A DNA stretch of 64,000 nt, taken from Angustibacter luteus. GTDB lineage: Bacteria; Actinomycetota; Actinomycetes; Actinomycetales; Angustibacteraceae. Position numbers and translations under genes: made by a program. Positions 8,455 through 17,314 of the stretch are shown piece by piece. The notes under the pieces were generated by a model that had not been told where the DNA came from, searched no databases, and worked only from the letters and a program-made list of their open reading frames with translations. The DNA lies in the NCBI RefSeq assembly GCF_039541115.1, contig NZ_BAABFP010000002.1:186001-250000 (forward strand), written 5' to 3'. Within the stretch, counting starts at the first letter, position 1. Each line of letters begins with the position of its first letter.

Positions 8455-9332
8455 TCACCGACGCAGCTCGGCCACCTCACCCAGGCGCTCGAGCTTGTGC
8501 GGATTGCGCATCGCGTAGATCTGGGTGATCCGGCCGCCCTCGATGACGAAGGACACAGCCGTGTCGTTCTCACCGCCGGGGTCGATGCGCGCCGCGATGC
8601 TGCCGTTGAGATCGACGAGGAAGGCTCGGGCACCGGGCGCGGCCTCCGCGAAGCCGGCCATCACCGGCGCGAGCCTCGCGGCCCCTCGGACCGGCTTCGG
8701 GATCGTGGGGGCCAGCCCGCCGCCGTCGCCCACGACGAGGACGTCGGGAGCCATCACGGCGAGCAGACCCGGCACGTCACCGCTGGTCAGCGCGGCGAGG
8801 AACCGCGCGACGACCTGTTCCTGCTCACTGCGGCTCACCGACATACGAGGCCGACGCGCGGCGACGTGCTTGCGCGCCCGCGTCGCGATCTGGCGCACCG
8901 CCGCTGGCGTCTTGTCCAGCGCCTCGGCGATCTCGCCGTACGGCACGTCGAACACCTCGCGGAGCACGAAGACCGCGCGCTCGGTCGGGACCAGCGTCTC
9001 GAGCACGGCCAGCATGGCAATCGACACGCTCTCGGCGAGCTCGACGTCCTCGGCGACGTCCGGGCTGGTCATCACCGGCTCGGGCAACCACTCGCCACGT
9101 ACTCCTCGCGCTGCCGCGCGAGGGTGCGAAACCGGTTGAGGCACAGGCGGGTCACGATCCGCACGAGGTACGCCCGGGGGTCCCGCACCTCGCCGCGCTC
9201 CGCGTCGGCCAGGGCCGCCCACCGCAGCCACGTCTCCTGCACCACGTCCTCGGCGTCGGCGGCCGAGCCGAGCATCTCGTAGGCGACGGTGAACAGCAGG
9301 CTCCGGTGGGCGACGAAGGGGTCCTCGCTCAT
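8455..9332 (-). pseudogene. ECF41-type (SigJ-like) sigma factor, split by a one-base frameshift
   Basis: The N-terminal frame starts at the ATG at 9332 (MSEDPFVAHRSLLFTVAYEML) and encodes sigma region 2, including DAEDVVQETWLRW. It ends early after REEYVASGCPSR. The next frame continues seamlessly with GEWLPEPVMTSP, sigma region 4 (LREVFDVPYGEIAEALDKTPAAVRQIATRARKH) and the SnoaL/NTF2-like C-terminal extension typical of ECF41 factors. Homologues read EEYVGEWLPEPV, so one base is missing at about 9096-9097. This is either a real inactivating or phase-variable mutation or an assembly error. The upstream gene encodes a carboxymuconolactone decarboxylase, the usual ECF41 partner, and their ends overlap by four bases. 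Confidence 0.85.
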
Positions 9333-9919
9333 GACGCGGACGCTACTCCCGGCCGCTCGGCCAGCGGCTTCAGGCCGCACGCGGCAGCGAACCCGTCCGA
9401 CTCGATGCCGAGCGCCACGTTGCCCCGCGTGGTCAGGTTCGCGAACGCGATCACCGAGGTGAGCTCGACCACTCCGGCCGGCCCCAGCTGGGCGAGCAGG
9501 CGGGCCACCTGCTCGTCGGTCACGGTCGGCGGGGTCTGGGTCATCGCCTCCGCGTACTCCAGGACGTCACGCTCCACGGACGTGAACACGTCCACCTCCC
9601 GCCACCGTGGGACCTCACGTGCCTTGTCCACGTCGAGCCCCTTGTTCCGGGCCTCGAAGTAGTTGAAGTCCAGGCACCACGTGCAGCCGACCAGGGACGC
9701 GACCGCCATGTGGGCCAAGGACTTCAGGCCCTCGTCGCAGGCGTCCCACTTCTGCAGCCTGCCACCGAGCGCGGAGGTGGCGAAGAGCACCTGGGGGTTG
9801 TGCCAGTAGACGCCTAGCGACGTCGGCACCTGGCCCAGCTTCTTCTGGATCATGCGCTTGATCAGCGCGCCCTTGACACCGGTGATCTCGGCTGGGGGGA
9901 TGCGGGTCGTGTGGTCCAT
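9329..9919 (-). CDS. Carboxymuconolactone decarboxylase / AhpD-like family protein
   Basis: A 196-residue member of the AhpD/CMD fold with the redox motif GCTWC (Cys-X-X-Cys) in VASLVGCTWCLDFNYFEA. Proteins of this class next to ECF41 sigma factors belong to the so-called COE group, whose expression the sigma factor controls. Its reaction is unknown; peroxidase-like thiol chemistry is plausible. I chose the ATG at 9919, five bases after GGGAG. The ATG at 9970 would lie upstream of the transcription start expected from the promoter at 9974-10000. The stop overlaps the start of the sigma factor gene, so the two are cotranscribed. Confidence 0.87.
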   Translation of the reverse strand: MDHTTRIPPAEITGVKGALIKRMIQKKLGQVPTSLGVYWHNPQVLFATSALGGRLQKWDACDEGLKSLAHMAVASLVGCTWCLDFNYFEARNKGLDVDKAREVPRWREVDVFTSVERDVLEYAEAMTQTPPTVTDEQVARLLAQLGPAGVVELTSVIAFANLTTRGNVALGIESDGFAAACGLKPLAERPGVASAS

Positions 9920-9973
9920 GTCTGCTCCCGGGTCGCTGGCTGTGCCGGCCGGGTTGGTCGACACAGCCATGAA

Positions 9974-10000
9974 GACACCGCCCGGGTCGCCGATGTGACA
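9974..10000 (-). promoter_or_regulatory. ECF41-type promoter upstream of the CMD gene
   Basis: On the minus strand the sequence is TGTCACA, exactly 16 bases, then TGTC. The published ECF41 target motif, as I recall it, is TGTCACA-N16-CGTC, so only one of the 11 specified bases differs. It lies 55 bases upstream of the chosen start of the CMD gene, in front of the CMD-sigma pair, which suggests autoregulation. The downstream sigma factor gene is frameshifted, so this promoter may be inactive or read by another ECF41 factor. Confidence 0.75.
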
Positions 10001-10054
10001 TCAGCGCTGGAGCGCACCGGTCCGGGTGCCGTCCCAGCCACCGGGTGACTGGGG

Positions 10055-10699
10055 TCAGTCACGCCAGAACAGGTGGTGGACGACGCCGCTGGAGCTGGGT
10101 ACGACGTCGCAGTGGTAGCGGTCGAGGAGCTCGTCGGGAGACACCCACAGCCGGGAGCCGGCGCCGAGCTCCAGCGGGGCGACCGCCACGTGGAGGGTGT
10201 CGATGAGCCCTGCGTCCAAGAACTGTCGCACCGTGTTGGCGCCGCCGCCGAGCCGGACGTCCTTCCCGTCGGCGGCGTCGAGGGCGAGCCGCAGCACGGA
10301 CGCGGGGTCGCCGCTCACGAAGTGGAAGGTCGTGTCGGACAACGTCAGGGACGGCCGCACGTGGTGGGTCATGACGAACACCGGGGTGTGGAACGGCGGT
10401 TCGTCGCCCCACCAGCCCTGCCACCCGTCGTCCACCCACGGGCCGCGCTGGGGGCCGAACTTGTTGCGTCCCATGATCTCGGCGCCGATGTTGCGGTGGA
10501 AGTCCCGGACCAGGTAGTCGTCCAGCCCGCGGCTGCCGCCGGCGTCGGTCCGGTTGGGCCAGCTCGCGGTGGCCCCGGCCCAGCTGGAGAGGGCAGCCGG
10601 GTCGGCATGGCCGAACGGACGTTCGAGGCTCTGGCCCTCACCGGCGGCGAACCCGTCGCTGGACACCATGAAGTTGTGTACCCGCACCATCTGCGTCAC
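10055..10699 (-). CDS. Dihydrofolate reductase family protein (RibD C-terminal-like)
   Basis: A 214-residue predicted NADPH-dependent reductase. The N-terminal strand VRVHNFMVSSDGFAAGEGQS, the central GAEIMGRNKFGPQRGPW and PVFVMTHHVRPSL, and the glycine-rich DVRLGGGANTVRQFLDAGLIDTLHV are family features. It is only distantly similar to the copy at 6242-6868. The start is either the GTG at 10699 or the ATG nine bases downstream at 10690; the GAGGAG site fits the ATG spacing slightly better. Substrate unknown. Confidence 0.85.
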   Translation of the reverse strand: MTQMVRVHNFMVSSDGFAAGEGQSLERPFGHADPAALSSWAGATASWPNRTDAGGSRGLDDYLVRDFHRNIGAEIMGRNKFGPQRGPWVDDGWQGWWGDEPPFHTPVFVMTHHVRPSLTLSDTTFHFVSGDPASVLRLALDAADGKDVRLGGGANTVRQFLDAGLIDTLHVAVAPLELGAGSRLWVSPDELLDRYHCDVVPSSSGVVHHLFWRD

Positions 10700-10712
10700 T
10701 GCTGCTCCTCGA

Positions 10713-10759
10713 GTCGTGGTCGTGGTCGTCGTGGTGGTCGTGTTCGTCGTGGTCGTCGG
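10713..10759. repeat. Low-complexity GTCGTG tract
   Basis: Irregular tandem GTC/GTG triplets fill the intergenic space between the methyltransferase stop and the reductase start. It is a simple-sequence tract that may vary in length. No promoter can be recognised inside it. Confidence 0.6.
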
Positions 10760-10768
10760 GGCGTGCGC

Positions 10769-11239
10769 TCACAGCCAGCGCCGCACCCGCCGGGCGTACT
10801 CGTCGTACGGTGTCCCGAACCGCTGGTGCAGGAACCGCTCCTCGGGGCGGATCGCACCCCAGCGGACCAGGAGGACGGCCACCGGGAACAGCACGATGCC
10901 CCACAGGGTGGGTGCCAGCAGGGCCAGACCCAGGTAGAGCGCGAGCAGACCGACGTACAACGGGTTGCGCGAGAGGCGGTACGGCCCCTCCTCGATCATG
11001 GCGTGCGTCGCCTGCCCTGGTAGCAGCCCCGTCTCGTGTCGACGGAACAACCAGAGCGCCCAGCCGTTCCACCCGGCGAACAGCAGCACGAGCGCCCAGC
11101 CGAGCGGGACCCGCCACCCACCGAGGTCAACCGGATCACCCCAGGCCAGGGTGGCCAGTCCGCCGGCGAGCAGGGGTGCCCCGATCGCGACCGGCGGCCA
11201 GAGCCGGAACGCGACGGCCTCTCCGGACTCGTGTCCCAT
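10769..11239 (-). CDS. Isoprenylcysteine carboxylmethyltransferase-like (ICMT/PEMT) membrane methyltransferase
   Basis: A 156-residue integral membrane protein with about four hydrophobic segments, followed by the signature of this methyltransferase fold: EEGPYRLSRNPLYVGLLALYLG, then RPEERFLHQRFGTPYDEYARRVRRWL. The RNPLY and E-E-F-Y-Y residues form the SAM-binding region in relatives. Bacterial members methylate lipids or unknown hydrophobic substrates, so the target is not known. It lies between the RibD-like reductase and the histidine kinase, all on the minus strand. Confidence 0.82.
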   Translation of the reverse strand: MGHESGEAVAFRLWPPVAIGAPLLAGGLATLAWGDPVDLGGWRVPLGWALVLLFAGWNGWALWLFRRHETGLLPGQATHAMIEEGPYRLSRNPLYVGLLALYLGLALLAPTLWGIVLFPVAVLLVRWGAIRPEERFLHQRFGTPYDEYARRVRRWL

Positions 11240-11281
11240 GCCCTCAGTGTTCCGGACGGCGGCGCTCGGCAGCGCGTTTCA

Positions 11282-12388
11282 TCACGCCCGAGTGTGGGGC
11301 GTCGGCACGCCCGGCTGTCTCGGCAGCTCGACGGTGACACGCATGCCCCCGGCGGAGCGCGGGGTCAGGGTGAGTGCTCCGTCGTGGGCGTGCACGATGG
11401 TCTTGACGATCGCCAGACCGAGACCGACGCCGGCGTGATCGGTGTGGATGCGTTCGGTGCCCCGCTGAAAGGGTTCGGTGAGGGTCGAAGCCAGGCCGGG
11501 CGGGAGCCTCTCGCCGGTGTTCTCCACGACGAGCACCACCGTGCGCGGGTGGACGCTCGTGCCCACCCACACGGCACCGCGCTCAGCCAGGTTGTGCACG
11601 ATCGCGTTGTGCACGAGGTTCGAGACCATCTGCAGCAGCAGCGCCGGTGAGCCCGCGGTGGGGGCCACGTCACCGGACGTCTCGATGGTGACGTCGTGCT
11701 TCTCGGCGAAGGGCAGCAGCGTCTCGGTGGCCTCTTCAGCCAGCAGGGAGAGGTCGGCGTGCTCTGGGGTGAAGGCTCGCTGGTCGGCTCGGCTGAGCAG
11801 GAGCAGGGCCTGGGTGAGGTCGATCGCTCGGGTGTTGACGGCGTGCAGGCGGTCAAGCAGCTCCGCGGTGTCGCGGTCGGGGTCCTTGCTCGCCACCTCG
11901 AGGAGGGTCTGCGTGATCGTCAACGGGGTGCGGAGCTCGTGGGACGCGTTCGCGGCGAAGCGCTGCTGCTCGGCGACCTGCACCTCGAGCCGCGCGAGCA
12001 TCGCGTCGAAGGCGTCGGCGAGCTCGTGGAACTCGTCGTTGCGGCCTTCGAGCCGGATCCGGTGCGACAGCGATCCGGTGGCGGCGATGCGGGTGGCATC
12101 GGTGATGCGGGTCAAGGGCGCCAGCATCCGCCCGGCGAGCAGCCATCCCCCGAGGAGACCGAACACGAGCAGGAACGCCAGCGCCTGGGCCGCCCTCGGC
12201 GCGAAGGCCTCCTGGAGGTCGGACCGGCTGGGGCTGAAGGGACCCGGCCCGAAGGCCGCCCGACTGGGCACGTACCGCAGGAGGAACACCCACACGGTGG
12301 CGAGCAGCAAGGTGCCCGCGATCATCAGGAACGCGGCATAGCTGAGCGTCAGCTTGAGGCGGACGCTCAGTCCGGGCGCCCTAGCCAT
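11282..12388 (-). CDS. Two-component sensor histidine kinase
   Basis: A 368-residue membrane kinase. It has a membrane helix near residues 12-38, a short extracytoplasmic segment, a second helix near residues 67-86, a HAMP linker, the phospho-acceptor His150 in NASHELRTPL, the N box (QMVSNLVHNAIVHN) and the G box (GVGLGLAIVKTIV). The extracytoplasmic part is very short, as in VanS-type or intramembrane-sensing kinases. The gene overlaps the response regulator by eight bases. Divergent cell-wall genes next door suggest an envelope-stress or cell-wall antibiotic signal (inferred). Confidence 0.93.
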   Translation of the reverse strand: MARAPGLSVRLKLTLSYAAFLMIAGTLLLATVWVFLLRYVPSRAAFGPGPFSPSRSDLQEAFAPRAAQALAFLLVFGLLGGWLLAGRMLAPLTRITDATRIAATGSLSHRIRLEGRNDEFHELADAFDAMLARLEVQVAEQQRFAANASHELRTPLTITQTLLEVASKDPDRDTAELLDRLHAVNTRAIDLTQALLLLSRADQRAFTPEHADLSLLAEEATETLLPFAEKHDVTIETSGDVAPTAGSPALLLQMVSNLVHNAIVHNLAERGAVWVGTSVHPRTVVLVVENTGERLPPGLASTLTEPFQRGTERIHTDHAGVGLGLAIVKTIVHAHDGALTLTPRSAGGMRVTVELPRQPGVPTPHTRA

Positions 12389-13076
12389 CCCCGGTCCCCG
12401 CGGCCTCGGCGCCTGGTTGCGGGTCGATGCGGTAGCCGACGCCGGGCACGGTGCTGATGATCGCGGGCTCGCCGAGCCGCTTGCGCAGTGCCGAGACGGT
12501 GATGCGCACAGCGTTCGTAAAGGGGTCGGCGTTCTCGTCCCAGGCGCGTTCCAGAAGGGCCTCGGCACTGACCACACCGCCCTCCGCGGCGACGAGGACC
12601 TCGAGTACGGCGAACTGCTTGCGGGTGAGGGCGACGTAGCGGCCGTCGCGGAAGACCTCGCGGCGGAACGGGTCCACCCGCAGACCGGCGATCTCCCGCA
12701 CCGGCGGCCGGTTGTGCGCGCGCCTGCGGTCCAGCGCCCTGAGCCGGAGCACGAGCTCCTGGAGCGCGAACGGTTTGGTGAGGTAGTCGTCGGCGCCGAG
12801 CTCGAACCCCGAGGCCTTGTCGTCCAGTCGGTCGGCCGCGGTGAGCATGAGAATCGGCATGCCGCTGCCGGACGCGATGATGCGCTTGGCGACCTCGTCG
12901 CCGGAGGGCCCGGGGACATCCCGGTCCAGGACGGCGATGTCGTACGCGTTGACCCCCAACAGCTCGAGCGCGGTGGCTCCGTCACCGGCGATGTCTGCGG
13001 CGATCGCCTCCAGCCGCAACCCATCGCGGACAGCCCCCGCCAGCAGCGGCTCGTCCTCGAGGATCAGTACACGCAT
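12381..13076 (-). CDS. OmpR/PhoB-family response regulator
   Basis: A 231-residue DNA-binding regulator. The receiver domain has acidic residues Glu7-Asp8, phospho-acceptor Asp51 (IAVLDRDVPG), the conserved Thr in MLTAAD and Lys in DDYLTKPFA. The C-terminal winged helix ends in NAVRITVSALRKRLGEPAIISTVPGVGYRID. It is translated just before, and overlapping with, the histidine kinase. It is divergent from the VanY-like gene; the 87-base gap between them is its most obvious target. VanR, CseB and many others share this architecture, so a specific name is not justified. Confidence 0.93.
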   Translation of the reverse strand: MRVLILEDEPLLAGAVRDGLRLEAIAADIAGDGATALELLGVNAYDIAVLDRDVPGPSGDEVAKRIIASGSGMPILMLTAADRLDDKASGFELGADDYLTKPFALQELVLRLRALDRRRAHNRPPVREIAGLRVDPFRREVFRDGRYVALTRKQFAVLEVLVAAEGGVVSAEALLERAWDENADPFTNAVRITVSALRKRLGEPAIISTVPGVGYRIDPQPGAEAAGTGDG

Positions 13077-13163
13077 GTCCCGATCCTAGGGAGCCAGTCC
13101 ATATCGTCGGCGTATCGAAAACGCCATACGTGCTGGCAACACCACGCCGCCTTGACTGGCCGC

Positions 13164-13865
13164 ATGACTCGAACCCCACTATCAGCGCGGACGTCGACTC
13201 GCCGTTTGCGCTGGCTGCTGGTCGCGTCCCTGGTCGCCGTCACCGCAGGGATCACGGCGACCCTCGGCCACCTGACCCAAGGCTCCACGGCCTCCGCCGC
13301 CACGACCGGCCCGGCACCCGCCGTCCACTCGGCCCCCGCCGCGTCCTTGACGCGCTCGGCGGCAGCGGCCGCGCCCTCACGTCCTCCTGGCAGCGACCGC
13401 CGAAGTGCGGTCGGGGTGGCCGACGGCGTCGTCCGCCACGGCGTGACCGTGTTCGATGACGCGGTCCCCGCTGTGGCCAACCTCGACCCGGACCTGCTCA
13501 AGGCCCTGCGCCGGGCCGCCAGGGAAGCCGCGGACGACGGCGTCGAGCTCTCCGTCAACAGCGGCTGGCGTTCCGCGGCGTACCAGGAGCAGCTGCTCGA
13601 CGAGGCGGTCTCGAAGTACGGCTCTCGCAAGGAGGCCGCCCGCTGGGTGGCCACCGCCAACACGTCCGCGCACGTCTCCGGGGAAGCGGTCGACATCGGG
13701 CCCAGCAGTGCCGCGACGTGGCTGGCCAGACACGGCGCCGGGTACGGGCTGTGCCCGATCTACCGCAACGAGCCCTGGCACTACGAGCTGCGCCCCGCCG
13801 CGATCAACGGTGGCTGCCCGCGTCGGTACGCCGACCCCACCCAGGACCCGAGGATGCAGCAGTGA
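13164..13865 (+). CDS. VanY-like D-alanyl-D-alanine carboxypeptidase (LAS metallopeptidase)
   Basis: A 233-residue exported peptidase, predicted to remove the terminal D-Ala from peptidoglycan peptides. An N-terminal membrane anchor or signal helix (WLLVASLVAVTAGITATLG) is followed by a Ala/Pro/Ser-rich linker and the LAS domain: SVNSGWRSAAYQEQ, the zinc-ligand motif SAHVSGEAVDIG, and EPWHYEL with the catalytic Glu and third ligand His. The ATG at 13164 gives the signal helix at the right place. The next gene starts inside its stop codon, so the two are coupled. Divergence from the two-component genes suggests response to cell-wall stress or glycopeptides. Confidence 0.9.
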   Translation: MTRTPLSARTSTRRLRWLLVASLVAVTAGITATLGHLTQGSTASAATTGPAPAVHSAPAASLTRSAAAAAPSRPPGSDRRSAVGVADGVVRHGVTVFDDAVPAVANLDPDLLKALRRAAREAADDGVELSVNSGWRSAAYQEQLLDEAVSKYGSRKEAARWVATANTSAHVSGEAVDIGPSSAATWLARHGAGYGLCPIYRNEPWHYELRPAAINGGCPRRYADPTQDPRMQQ

Positions 13866-14857
13866 CCCAGGTGGACGCACCCCGGACGCCAGCCAAGGCG
13901 CGGACCAGCGGGGCCGGCGGGGCCGGCCCGGGGCCCGGCGCCTGGAGGCGAGGCCGGCCGCTGGCGGCCCTGTCGCTGCTGCTCGCGCTGTTCATGGCGC
14001 TGCACGCTCAGGTCCCCAACCGGATAGGGAACGTCGGGAGCCTGTTGGAGACGTTCCTCCCGTGGTTCGGGCTGGTCATCCCGCTCCTGCTGGTGGCCGC
14101 AGCCTGGCGCCGCTCCGCCTCCGCGGCGATCGCGCTGCTCCTGCCGATCGCGGTGTGGCTCAACCTCTTCGGCGGCCTGATGATCGACAAGTCACATCCA
14201 GGCAGCGATCTCACGGTGGTCAGCCACAACGTCGGAGCCGACAACCCCGACCCGGTCGGCACCGCGCGTGACCTGGCCGCCGCCGGCGCCGACGTCCTCG
14301 CGCTCGAGGAGCTGACCCCGCAGGCCACCGGCGCGTACGAGCAGGAGCTGGCGAAGACCTACCGGTACCACACGGTGCAGGGCACCGTCGGGCTGTGGAG
14401 CAGGCTGCCACTGTCGGACACCCGGCCGGTCACCATCGGGATGGATTCAAGCCGCGCGCTGCGCACCACGGTGACGACGCGTCACGGGCTGCTGGCGGTG
14501 TACGTGGCCCACCTGGGCTCCGTCAGGGTGTTCCCCCGCAACGGGTTCTGGACCGCCCAGCGGGACGCGGGCGTCCGCACGCTCGGCGCGGCCCTCGCCG
14601 CCGAGCGGAACGAGCGGGTGGTGCTCCTCGGCGACCTGAACGGCACCCTGGACGATCGCGCCTTCGCTGACCTCACCTCGCGCCTGCGCTCGGCCCAGGA
14701 CGCGGCCGGCGACGGCTTCGGCTTCAGCTGGCCCGCGACGTCCCCCGTGGCCCGGATCGACCACATCCTGGTCCGCGGCGTCGAGCCGGACAGGTCGTGG
14801 GTGCTGCCCGCCACCGGAAGCGACCACCGGCCGGTCGCGGCCGGCATCAGCTGGTGA
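13862..14857 (+). CDS. Membrane-anchored endonuclease/exonuclease/phosphatase family protein, VanJ-like
   Basis: A 331-residue protein with three N-terminal membrane helices (about residues 32-52, 62-84 and 86-107), then an EEP-fold phosphoesterase domain. Catalytic motifs are LTVVSHNVGADN, LALEEL, VVLLGDLNGT, ARIDHILVRG and the terminal GSDHRPVAAG. Streptomyces coelicolor VanJ has this layout, with the domain outside the membrane, and confers teicoplanin resistance, probably by acting on lipid pyrophosphates. The same role is inferred here. The GTG start overlaps the VanY stop, a strong sign of joint expression. Confidence 0.8.
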   Translation: MTQVDAPRTPAKARTSGAGGAGPGPGAWRRGRPLAALSLLLALFMALHAQVPNRIGNVGSLLETFLPWFGLVIPLLLVAAAWRRSASAAIALLLPIAVWLNLFGGLMIDKSHPGSDLTVVSHNVGADNPDPVGTARDLAAAGADVLALEELTPQATGAYEQELAKTYRYHTVQGTVGLWSRLPLSDTRPVTIGMDSSRALRTTVTTRHGLLAVYVAHLGSVRVFPRNGFWTAQRDAGVRTLGAALAAERNERVVLLGDLNGTLDDRAFADLTSRLRSAQDAAGDGFGFSWPATSPVARIDHILVRGVEPDRSWVLPATGSDHRPVAAGISW

Positions 14858-14891
14858 GCGGCGCCACCGAGATGCCGGCGACCGGACCCCG

Positions 14892-15890
<999 letters not shown>

Positions 15891-15905
15891 TTACGCTCAG
15901 GGGCA

Positions 15906-16190
15906 TCAGCCTCCGGCCACGGACGGCAGCACGTGCAGCACGGAGCCGTTGCGCAGCACCGTGCGCGGTCCCTGCAACGCGCGGACGTCGTCACCGTCGA
16001 CGAACAGGTTCACGTGCCGGCGCAGGGCACCGGTCTCGTCCCGCAGGCGGCGTCCGAGCGCCGGCCACTCCTGGGCCATCACGGCGACGGCACCGGTGAC
16101 GTCGCAGTCGTCCGGCAGCGTCAGCCGCAGCTCGTCCGCTCCCCCGGCGTGCTCGCGCAGCACCCCGGGCAGCAGCACGTCGACCTGCAT
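15906..16190 (-). CDS. MoaD/ThiS family ubiquitin-like sulfur carrier protein
   Basis: A 94-residue beta-grasp protein ending in LPSVAGG. The C-terminal Gly-Gly is the thiocarboxylation site of sulfur-carrier proteins. The start MQVDVLLPGVLREHAGGADE matches the family's first strand. An alternative GTG at 16214 would overlap the previous stop by three bases and add eight residues. No moaE, thiG or moeB-like gene is nearby; instead the gene follows an Asp-box propeller gene. Its function is therefore unlikely to be ordinary molybdopterin or thiazole synthesis and is unknown. Confidence 0.85.
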   Translation of the reverse strand: MQVDVLLPGVLREHAGGADELRLTLPDDCDVTGAVAVMAQEWPALGRRLRDETGALRRHVNLFVDGDDVRALQGPRTVLRNGSVLHVLPSVAGG

Positions 16191-16210
16191 GGTCAGCCCG
16201 TCACTGCCAC

Positions 16211-17314
16211 TCACGCCTCGACCACGACAGCGGCCCGCACGCACAGCACGTCCGGCAGGTTCTCGGCGACCGTGGTGAAGGTGCGACCCTCGTCGGCGCT
16301 GGCGTAGACGCTGCCGGCCCGGGTGCCCACGTAGACGCCCACGGGGTCCAGCTCGTCCACGCAGGCCGCGTCGCGCAGCGGCGTCACCCAGCAGTCGTCG
16401 GGTAGCCCGGCCTCGCTCGGGGTCCAGCTGCGCCCGCCGTCCCGGGTGCGCTGCACCCGCAGCTGCCCCTGCGGCGGTACGCGTTCGCCGTCCGCGACGA
16501 GCGGCACGACCCAGGCCGAGTCGGCGTCCCTGGGATGTCCTAGGGCGACGAAGCCGAAGTCGGCCGGCAGCCCCTCGGCGATGGACGTCCAGCTGCCACC
16601 GCCGTCGTCCGAGCGGTACACGCCGTGGTGGTTCTGCGCGTACATGCGCAGCCCGTCGGTCCCGGCCGGGGCGACCTTGTGCACGCACTGGCCGAACTCC
16701 GGGTACGGGTCCGGCATGTGCGAGACCTTGATCCCGACGTTGTGCGGGTGCCAGGTGTCGCCGCCGTCCGTCGTCGAGTAGACGCCGCCGGTGCTCATCG
16801 CGACGACGACGTTGCTGTCGTCGGTGGGGTGCGGGACGACGGTGTGCACGGCTGCGCCGCCGAATCCCGGCCACCACTGGGGCCGGTGCGGGTGGTCCCA
16901 CAGCCCGGTCACCAGCGAGAAGCTGCGCCCGCCGTCCGCGCTGCGCCACAACGAGGTCGGCTCGCAGCCTGCCCACACCACGCCCGGGCGGGCCGCGGTG
17001 TCCGGGTGGATCTGCCAGACCCGTTCGAGGGAGGCGTCGCCGCCCTCGGGGAACACGATCGCGCCGCCCTCGTGCTCCGTCCAGGTCTGCCCGAAGTCCT
17101 CGCTCTGCTGCACGGTCGGACCCCAGTGCTCCGAGCGGGCGCCGACGAGCAGCCGCGTCGTCCCCTCCCGGGTGTCGATCGCCACCGAGGGCACCTCGGT
17201 GGCCAGCAGCAGCGGGCCGTCCACCTTCCAGCTCTCGCGGTCGTCGCTGCGGGCGAGCCACAGCCCCTTGCGCGTTCCGATCGCCACCACCACCGAGGTC
17301 TCCATGCCACTCAT
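16211..17314 (-). CDS. Asp-box (BNR/WD40-YVTN-like) beta-propeller protein
   Basis: A 367-residue protein with at least six Asp-box repeats of the form S-x-D-x-G-x-[TS]-[WF], for example QSEDFGQTWT, RSADGGRSFS, STTDGGDTWH, RSDDGGGSWT, RTRDGGRSWT and ASADEGRTFT. This predicts a sialidase-like beta-propeller. It has no signal peptide, starts METSVVVAIGTRKGLWLARS, and lacks obvious sialidase arginine motifs, so enzymatic glycosidase activity is not supported. It is coupled by ATGA overlap to the dehydrogenase upstream and is followed closely by the MoaD-like gene. Confidence 0.85.
   Translation of the reverse strand: MSGMETSVVVAIGTRKGLWLARSDDRESWKVDGPLLLATEVPSVAIDTREGTTRLLVGARSEHWGPTVQQSEDFGQTWTEHEGGAIVFPEGGDASLERVWQIHPDTAARPGVVWAGCEPTSLWRSADGGRSFSLVTGLWDHPHRPQWWPGFGGAAVHTVVPHPTDDSNVVVAMSTGGVYSTTDGGDTWHPHNVGIKVSHMPDPYPEFGQCVHKVAPAGTDGLRMYAQNHHGVYRSDDGGGSWTSIAEGLPADFGFVALGHPRDADSAWVVPLVADGERVPPQGQLRVQRTRDGGRSWTPSEAGLPDDCWVTPLRDAACVDELDPVGVYVGTRAGSVYASADEGRTFTTVAENLPDVLCVRAAVVVEA

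Noticed and set aside
9920-9970. Longer start for the CMD protein at 9970
   Set aside because: It would begin upstream of the transcription start predicted by the ECF41 promoter and has a poor ribosome site; 9919 has GGGAG at good spacing.
10713-10759. Possible CRISPR or direct-repeat array in the GTCGTG tract
   Set aside because: Units are irregular triplets without spacers and no cas gene is present; it is simple sequence.
16211-17314. Calling the Asp-box protein a sialidase
   Set aside because: Asp boxes occur in many propellers; the sialidase arginine triad and a signal peptide are not visible.
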